A stretch of 8,255 bases of DNA from Pseudomonadota bacterium (lineage in GTDB: Bacteria > Desulfobacterota > Desulfarculia > Desulfarculales > JAHJDS01). The notes beneath the pieces are model-generated. The model saw only the letters and a list, made by a program, of their open reading frames with translations. It was not told the origin of the DNA and did no database searches. Position numbers and translations under genes: made by a program. Each line of letters begins with the position of its first letter. Position 1 is the first letter of the stretch. The stretch spans positions 1-8,255 of the forward strand of contig JAHJDS010000575.1 of NCBI GenBank assembly GCA_018812395.1, in the 5' to 3' direction. This document shows, in pieces, positions 5,862 through 8,255 of the stretch.

Positions 5862-5904
5862 CCGGGATCGACTCGTCGCATTGAAACTTTTTCGTTGGGG
5901 GTAA
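5833..5904 (+). CDS. Upstream ORF / leader peptide of unit 1 (23 aa)
   Basis: ATG at 5833, stop TAA at 5902-5904, five bases before the ATG of the secreted protein gene. The peptide begins MTAECGPRSP and ends LFRWG. The N-terminal ten residues match the upstream ORF of unit 2 (MTAECGPRAP) except one. No Shine-Dalgarno site precedes it. If translated, ribosomes would finish on the GGGGG ribosome site of the main gene, so it could couple or gate translation. Alternatively the conservation is of an RNA element and the ORF is incidental. Confidence 0.4.
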   Translation: MTAECGPRSPRDRLVALKLFRWG

Positions 5905-5909
5905 AATCC

Positions 5910-6134
5910 ATGAGGAAGTTGATGTTCGTCTGTGTGTTCCTGGCCCTGGGGCTGTTCGTGGCCGCCCCGGCCCCGGCCCCGGCCCAACCGGCCGCCACGC
6001 CCGGCAAGGCAGACCTGGCCATCACCAAGGGTGACATCGCTGACACGGTCGTCGCCCGCATTATTTGCCGGCGCATCCGCGTTTGCAAGCCCGGTGTCTG
6101 TCGCACCATTCGCCGTTACCGCCGGGCATTGTAG
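5910..6134 (+). CDS. Secreted short cationic Cys protein, copy 1 (74 aa)
   Basis: I do not recognise this family. The ATG at 5910 is chosen because it follows GGGGG at good spacing and gives a classic signal peptide: MRKLMF, a hydrophobic core (VCVFLALGLFVAA) and an Ala/Pro-rich cleavage region ending near residue 25 (APAPA before Q). The mature part starts PAATPGKADLAITKGDIADT and then VVAR, identical in layout to the paralogue at 6404. It ends in a strongly basic tail with C53, C59 and C64 and many Arg (IRRYRRAL). The Cys spacing C-x5-C-x4-C equals that of the first three cysteines of the paralogue, so this is a short or truncated version of the same protein. Size, secretion, charge and cysteines would suit an antimicrobial-like, metal-binding or surface-binding peptide, but that is speculation. 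A small TAGAC-aaata-GTCTA hairpin begins at the stop codon. Confidence 0.7.
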   Translation: MRKLMFVCVFLALGLFVAAPAPAPAQPAATPGKADLAITKGDIADTVVARIICRRIRVCKPGVCRTIRRYRRAL

Positions 6135-6155
6135 ACAAATAGTCTAAACAGGACC

Positions 6156-6193
6156 AAAAGGCCTCTTCTCCGAATACGGGAAGGGAATTCTTG
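6156..6193 (+). terminator. Degenerate terminator of unit 1
   Basis: The string AAAAGGCCTCTTCTCCG is shared with the strong terminator of unit 2, but here the 3' arm (CGGGAAGG) pairs imperfectly with CTTCTCCG and is followed only by TTCTTGTTTG. It is best read as a decayed copy of the unit 2 terminator, possibly leaky, which could allow read-through into unit 2. Confidence 0.4.
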
Positions 6194-6194
6194 T

Positions 6195-6223
6195 TTGACT
6201 TATTTTTGTTGATTTGACATGAT
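6195..6223 (+). promoter_or_regulatory. Candidate promoter of Cys-protein unit 2
   Basis: TTGACT at 6195-6200, 17-base AT-rich spacer, CATGAT at 6218-6223, inside a clearly AT-rich patch between GC-rich genes. It is placed 104 nt before the upstream ORF, close to the 110 nt seen in unit 1. A TTGACA at 6214-6219 is also present but has no matching -10. Confidence 0.5.
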
Positions 6224-6322
6224 AAAAATAACACTGCGGGGGGAGCGATGGAAGTCCATGATTGACCGTCACCAATGTTGGGCCATCCGTGCCGTCCCCT
6301 TCCTTCCACCACCCTCTTACCC

Positions 6323-6355
6323 GGCCATGACTGCCGAATGTGGGCCACGTGCGCC
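6323..6355 (+). repeat. Duplicated leader block, copy 2
   Basis: This block matches 5829-5861 at 30 of 33 positions and starts the upstream ORF of unit 2. It lies 49 nt before the main start; in unit 1 the gap is 48 nt, so the architecture is kept. Confidence 0.9.
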
Positions 6356-6407
6356 TAATTCCGACGTGCCTCGTATCACCATTTTTTCAAGGGGGAAATT
6401 GCCATGA
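6327..6407 (+). CDS. Upstream ORF / leader peptide of unit 2 (26 aa)
   Basis: ATG at 6327 starts MTAECGPRAP; the ORF ends with TGA at 6405-6407, overlapping the main ATG at 6404 as ATGA, a layout typical of translational coupling. In-frame ATGs at 6258 and 6219 could extend it upstream, which is not mirrored by an in-frame ATG in unit 1. No Shine-Dalgarno site is seen at 6327. Conservation with the unit 1 ORF covers the first ten codons; after that the peptides diverge but both end at the main ribosome site. Confidence 0.4.
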   Translation: MTAECGPRAPNSDVPRITIFSRGKLP

Positions 6408-6922
6408 GAAGGTTAATGTTCATCTGTGTGTTCGTGGCCCTGGGGCTGTTCGTGGCTGCTACGGCCATGGCCCAACCGGCCGCCACGCCCGTCAAGGCGG
6501 ACCTGGGCATCACCGCCGGTGATGTCGGTGACACGGTCGTCGCCCGCACGGTCTGCACGCGCACCAGAGTCTGCAAGCCCCGCGTTTGTAGTCGTGTCTG
6601 CACGGGCCCCGTTTGTCGCCCCGTCTGCAAGCGCGTTTGTCGCCCCGTCTGCAAGCGCGTTTGTCTTCCTGCCTGCAAGATCAAGCCCCGCTGCACGACC
6701 TCCAAAAGTTGCAAGACTGTAGGGATTGGTAAACTCAAGAAGCGCGTCTGCGTTAAAGTCAAAAAGTGCAAGCCCGTCAAGGTCTGCAAGACCGTCTGCA
6801 AGCGCCTATGTCGCAGCAATTGCAAGCTCGTTTGTCGCCGCGTCTGCAAGCCCCCCGTTTGTCGCCGCGTCTGCAAGCCCCCCGTTTGTCGCACCGTGGT
6901 CCGCTGCCGGAACGTGCCGTAG
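6404..6922 (+). CDS. Secreted Cys/Lys/Arg-rich repeat protein, copy 2 (172 aa)
   Basis: This family is unknown to me. A GGGGG ribosome site precedes the ATG. Residues 1-23 form a signal peptide (MRRLMF, core ICVFVALGLFVAA, ATAMA before Q). Residues 24-50 (PAATPVKADLGITAGDVGDT, then VVAR) match the shorter paralogue at 5910. From about residue 51 to the end there are 24 cysteines, an even number, mostly at Cx3C and Cx4C spacing, in a Val-Cys-(Lys/Arg)-x pattern such as VCRPVCKRVCRPVCKRVC. The mature chain has no Phe, Trp, Tyr, His, Met or Glu, and its only acidic residues are three Asp near the N-terminus, so it is extremely cationic. In the periplasm or outside, the cysteines could form disulfides or bind soft metals, and the charge could bind DNA, lipopolysaccharide or other polyanions. 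All of this is inference. DNA-level repeats show recent internal expansion. A small AGAC-gcctg-GTCT hairpin overlaps the stop, as in copy 1. Confidence 0.8.
   Translation: MRRLMFICVFVALGLFVAATAMAQPAATPVKADLGITAGDVGDTVVARTVCTRTRVCKPRVCSRVCTGPVCRPVCKRVCRPVCKRVCLPACKIKPRCTTSKSCKTVGIGKLKKRVCVKVKKCKPVKVCKTVCKRLCRSNCKLVCRRVCKPPVCRRVCKPPVCRTVVRCRNVP
6611..6680 (+). repeat. In-frame 24-bp tandem repeat encoding VCRPVCKR
   Basis: Two identical 24-nt units (6611-6634 and 6635-6658) encode VCRPVCKR twice. A third, degenerate unit (6659-6680) encodes VCLPACK. Exact nucleotide identity suggests recent slippage or unequal recombination. Confidence 0.9.
6830..6896 (+). repeat. In-frame 27-bp tandem repeat encoding VCRRVCKPP
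   Basis: Two identical 27-nt units (6830-6856 and 6857-6883) encode VCRRVCKPP twice, and the first half of a third unit follows (VCRT). The unit is related to the 24-bp repeat at 6611 but carries one extra proline codon. Confidence 0.9.
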
Positions 6923-6941
6923 ACGCCTGGTCTGAACGAAC

Positions 6942-6985
6942 AAAAAAGGCCTCTTCTCCGGGCTTGGGAGAGGGGTCCTTTTTTT
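6942..6985 (+). terminator. Strong bidirectional intrinsic terminator
   Basis: AAAAAAGG (6942-6949) pairs with CCTTTTTTT (from 6978), enclosing an inner stem CCTCTTCTCC (6950-6959) with GGGAGAGGGG across a GGCTT-type loop; the inner stem includes G-U pairs and one mismatch. T-runs lie on both strands, so it can end the + transcript of the Cys-rich gene (stop at 6922) and the - transcript of the transposase remnant (stop at 7003). Confidence 0.85.
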
Positions 6986-7002
6986 GGGCGGAGGTGACGT
7001 GT

Positions 7003-7347
7003 TTAACTTCCGATAAGGTTGCGTTTCAGAACCTTGTGGATCGTGGCCAGCGACAACTTCCACTCATGGCGCCAGATAAGCTCCCTCTGAATGCGCCTGG
7101 CCCCCAGTTGGACCTTGCGCAAATCCAAAATCCATTGCTCGTGTTGCTTGAAAACCTTGCGATTGGGAGACCGATTGGGACGCCGGCTATGGGTTTCCAG
7201 GCCGGCAGGCCCCTCGGCTTCGTATCGCATCAGCCACTTCCGCAGAGTGGGGCGGGAAATTCCGCACTTGAGGCAGGTCCGACCAGCGTGTCCGGTTGCC
7301 TCGTATACCTCGATCCACCTCAGCCGCTTTTTCGCTTCTGGACTCAT
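7003..7347 (-). CDS. Truncated IS481-type transposase (N-terminal DNA-binding part)
   Basis: The 114 residues match the front end of IS481-family transposases. There is a first helix-turn-helix (about 8-47, with CLKCGISRPTLRKWLMRYEA), then the typical linker GPAGLETHSRRPNRSPNRK. A second helical domain (about 68-110) reads HEQWILDLRKVQLGARRIQR and then LSLATIHKVLKRN. Full-length members have some 300 residues or more; the DDE integrase core is entirely missing, because a stop follows NLIGS. It is therefore either a decayed insertion sequence or a stand-alone DNA-binding relic, and cannot catalyse transposition alone. The ATG has a good AAGGGGTGG ribosome site on the - strand and a candidate promoter 46 nt further up. 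It converges on the Cys-rich gene across a shared terminator. Confidence 0.8.
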   Translation of the reverse strand: MSPEAKKRLRWIEVYEATGHAGRTCLKCGISRPTLRKWLMRYEAEGPAGLETHSRRPNRSPNRKVFKQHEQWILDLRKVQLGARRIQRELIWRHEWKLSLATIHKVLKRNLIGS

Positions 7348-7392
7348 AGTCCACCCCTTCTACCACATTGAAAGGATGTCTACGAATCACAC

Positions 7393-7421
7393 AGTATATA
7401 TTAACTATGGCAAAAGGCCAA
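7393..7421 (-). promoter_or_regulatory. Candidate promoter of the transposase remnant
   Basis: On the - strand, TTGGCC (complement of 7416-7421), a 17-base spacer, and TATACT (complement of 7393-7398; 5 of 6 to -10). It lies in an AT-rich patch and would give a 5' leader of about 40 nt before the ATG at 7347. Confidence 0.45.
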
Positions 7422-7443
7422 AGGACATTTTATTAATAATTAT

Positions 7444-7480
7444 TGTTTATCCTGCCGTTTTGACTGTCTAACCTGCCGTT
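7444..7480 (+). repeat. 16-bp direct repeat with 21-bp period
   Basis: TGTTTATCCTGCCGTT (7444-7459) and TGTCTAACCTGCCGTT (7465-7480) agree at 14 of 16 positions, separated by TTGAC. The repeat lies about 100 bp outside the transposase start, where subterminal transposase-binding sites would be expected. A related string, TGTTTAACTTCCG, occurs at 7000-7012 at the other end of the gene, but in the same orientation, so the pair is not a normal terminal inverted repeat. Confidence 0.6.
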
Positions 7481-7847
7481 AGCGGCGTCCGTCAGCGGAA
7501 GCGTGATGTTTTTGCCGGATTCGGGCAACTTCCTGTTGACCGAGGGCCGAAAATAAAACCGATCCACCCGCCCCATATCTTGTGGTCCGCCACTGCCGCG
7601 AAAAATCCATAAAACTGCTATCTTCGGAAGAAAGCCACGGCGCCAGTATTGAAGCTAGTCGATCCGTATCTTCAAAATTTCCAGCCTCAACAAAATTCCT
7701 TAGAATAGCCATTTGTTCGCCCACCCGCTCCCCAGTACTCCTATTGTTTACCCTTGAGCCGCTCTCAGCGCCCAAGCCAGTCGATGAAGCTATGAACTGC
7801 CTCTTGTTACTTCTGCGCGCTCGTGAAAAATCAAGATACTGGCCCAA
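7479..7847 (-). CDS. Weak hypothetical ORF (up to 122 aa)
   Basis: This is an open frame on the - strand ending TAA at 7479-7481. The longest form would need a TTG start at 7847; an internal ATG at 7712 preceded by a GGGTGGG stretch gives 77 aa. The part from MAILRNFVEAGNFEDTDRLA to SILAPWLSSEDSSFMDF looks like an amphipathic helical protein, but I recognise no family. The frame is open further upstream to a TAG near 7902 without a start, and an overlapping 35-codon ORF from an ATG near 7891 in another frame also looks protein-like. A frameshifted, decaying gene is therefore possible. The base composition differs from that of the GC-rich phage operon. Confidence 0.35.
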   Translation of the reverse strand: MGQYLDFSRARRSNKRQFIASSTGLGAESGSRVNNRSTGERVGEQMAILRNFVEAGNFEDTDRLASILAPWLSSEDSSFMDFSRQWRTTRYGAGGSVLFSALGQQEVARIRQKHHASADGRR

Positions 7848-7978
7848 TAGCTTGAGATTCCTAGGTCGACGGCCAAACCAACATATTCGCCGTTCATCCG
7901 CCTAGCAGATCAGGTTTGTTTAAAAGCGGCCTTGATCCTGGAGCTAAGATATGGTGGTCTGACTTGCACATGGGAGGT
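7848..7978. other. Intergenic stretch without clear features
   Basis: Apart from the possible 5' remnant of the weak - strand ORF noted at 7479-7847, I see no gene, repeat or regulatory signal here. Confidence 0.5.
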
Positions 7979-8048
7979 GGCGCAATGACCCGTAACGGGG
8001 CGCATTGACCCGTAACGGGGCGCAATGACCTCTATTGGCCCGCATAGG
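7979..8048 (+). repeat. 20-bp tandem repeats with internal palindrome
   Basis: Units at 7979-7998 and 7999-8018 differ at one base. A third at 8019-8038 keeps the first half but is altered in the second, and a 10-bp partial copy follows. The two full copies each contain the perfect palindrome CCCGT-a-ACGGG (with the adjoining G). The array ends 4 bp before a candidate -35 box, the place for an operator array; an iteron function is also possible. Confidence 0.85.
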
Positions 8049-8052
8049 CAGC

Positions 8053-8081
8053 TTGACTTTCGGTCGGGCGGACAGTAACGA
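8053..8081 (+). promoter_or_regulatory. Candidate promoter downstream of the palindrome array
   Basis: TTGACT at 8053-8058 (5 of 6 to -35), 17-base spacer, TAACGA at 8076-8081 (weak -10). The -35 is convincing and the -10 is not. A transcript from here would have no long ORF before the terminator at 8216. Confidence 0.3.
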
Positions 8082-8087
8082 TGAATT

Positions 8088-8251
8088 ATCATTGGGCGCG
8101 GTTCGGGAGATGAGCCGCTGATTCTTTTTGGGAGAGCAGCATGGACTAACCCTCGATACCCCAAAGCAAGGGGTCCGGTCGGAGTGGAAATACCGCACCG
8201 GGCCCGCAGGAGAGCGCCCCCGGGAGACGACAGGTCCCCGGGGGCTTTTTT
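8088..8251 (+). ncRNA. Candidate structured RNA or attenuator leader
   Basis: About 160 nt between a candidate promoter and a strong terminator hold no gene but several stems. CGGTTC/GAGCCG (8099-8117) and GCTG/CAGC (8117-8140) come first. ACCCC/GGGGT (8158-8174) then excludes GGGTCCGGT/ACCGGGCCC (8171-8205, one G-U pair), because both use 8171-8174. The terminator follows at 8216. A GGGAGAG ribosome-site-like string precedes a two-codon ORF, ATG GAC TAA (8141-8149). A loop string GTGGAAATACCGC (8184-8196) faintly recalls the T-box signature but carries extra bases. The RNA class is unknown to me. Confidence 0.35.
8216..8251 (+). terminator. Strong intrinsic terminator
   Basis: GCCCCCGGG (8216-8224) pairs perfectly with CCCGGGGGC (8237-8245), followed by six T residues (8246-8251). 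The stem is very GC-rich and the signal is unambiguous for the + strand. No coding gene precedes it within 300 nt on that strand. Confidence 0.88.
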
Positions 8252-8255
8252 CGTC

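Noticed and set aside
6376..6894. - strand ORF opposite the Cys-rich gene
   Set aside because: Its Gln/Thr/Arg repeats (LQTRRQT) are the complement of the VC[KR] repeats; it lacks a signal peptide, and the + strand reading explains promoter, ribosome site and paralogue.
6766..7371. 201-aa + strand ORF across the terminator
   Set aside because: It runs through the repeats, a strong terminator and the antisense of the transposase; no gene evidence.
7979..8048. CRISPR-like array
   Set aside because: The 20-bp units are directly adjacent, with no spacers, and degrade in the third copy; these are plain tandem repeats.
8184..8196. T-box riboswitch
   Set aside because: The string GTGGAAATACCGC has extra bases in the almost invariant TGGNACCGCG element, and I could not place a stem I with specifier loop; kept only as a remark.
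7910..8198. Two - strand ORFs of 84 aa
   Set aside because: They span the tandem repeats and hairpins, overlap each other in different frames and show no domain or ribosome site.

Overview
The window has two parts. Positions 1-5231 look like the early/replication-side operon of a temperate phage or prophage from a GC-rich bacterium. Every gene is on the + strand. Stops and starts overlap repeatedly as ATGA, and typical phage families follow each other: a DnaC/IstB-like AAA+ ATPase, a coiled-coil phage protein, a DUF3820-like small protein, a membrane-anchored 3D-domain protein, a Gp37/Gp68 (DUF5131) three-Cys protein, a tRNA-Pro(UGG), a J-domain protein, helix-turn-helix proteins and an excisionase-like protein. 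No structural, portal, terminase or integrase gene is visible, so only part of the element is seen. The host cannot be named from the sequence. High GC and weak or absent Shine-Dalgarno sites at some starts would fit a planctomycete or deltaproteobacterium, but that is inference.

Positions 5232-8255 are different: gene-poor, lower in GC in places, and full of small regulatory-looking structures. The most striking content is two tandem, paralogous transcription units (about 5695-6193 and 6195-6985). Each has a candidate promoter, a leader of roughly 100 nt, a short upstream ORF starting MTAECGPR, a strong GGGGG ribosome site, a gene for a secreted cationic Cys-containing protein, and a terminator-like element sharing the same 5' arm. 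Copy 1 encodes 74 aa with 3 mature cysteines. Copy 2 encodes 172 aa with 24 mature cysteines in a Val-Cys-(Lys/Arg) repeat. I do not recognise this family; it is the best candidate here for an undescribed system.

Downstream, a bidirectional terminator (6942-6985) separates copy 2 from a convergent, C-terminally truncated IS481-type transposase gene with its own candidate promoter. Next come a 21-bp-period direct repeat, a weak hypothetical ORF on the - strand, and then an ORF-less stretch. That stretch carries three 20-bp tandem repeats with an internal CCCGTaACGGG palindrome, a candidate promoter, a series of hairpins (two mutually exclusive) and a strong intrinsic terminator at the end of the window. 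This could be a small RNA or the attenuator leader of a gene beyond the window.
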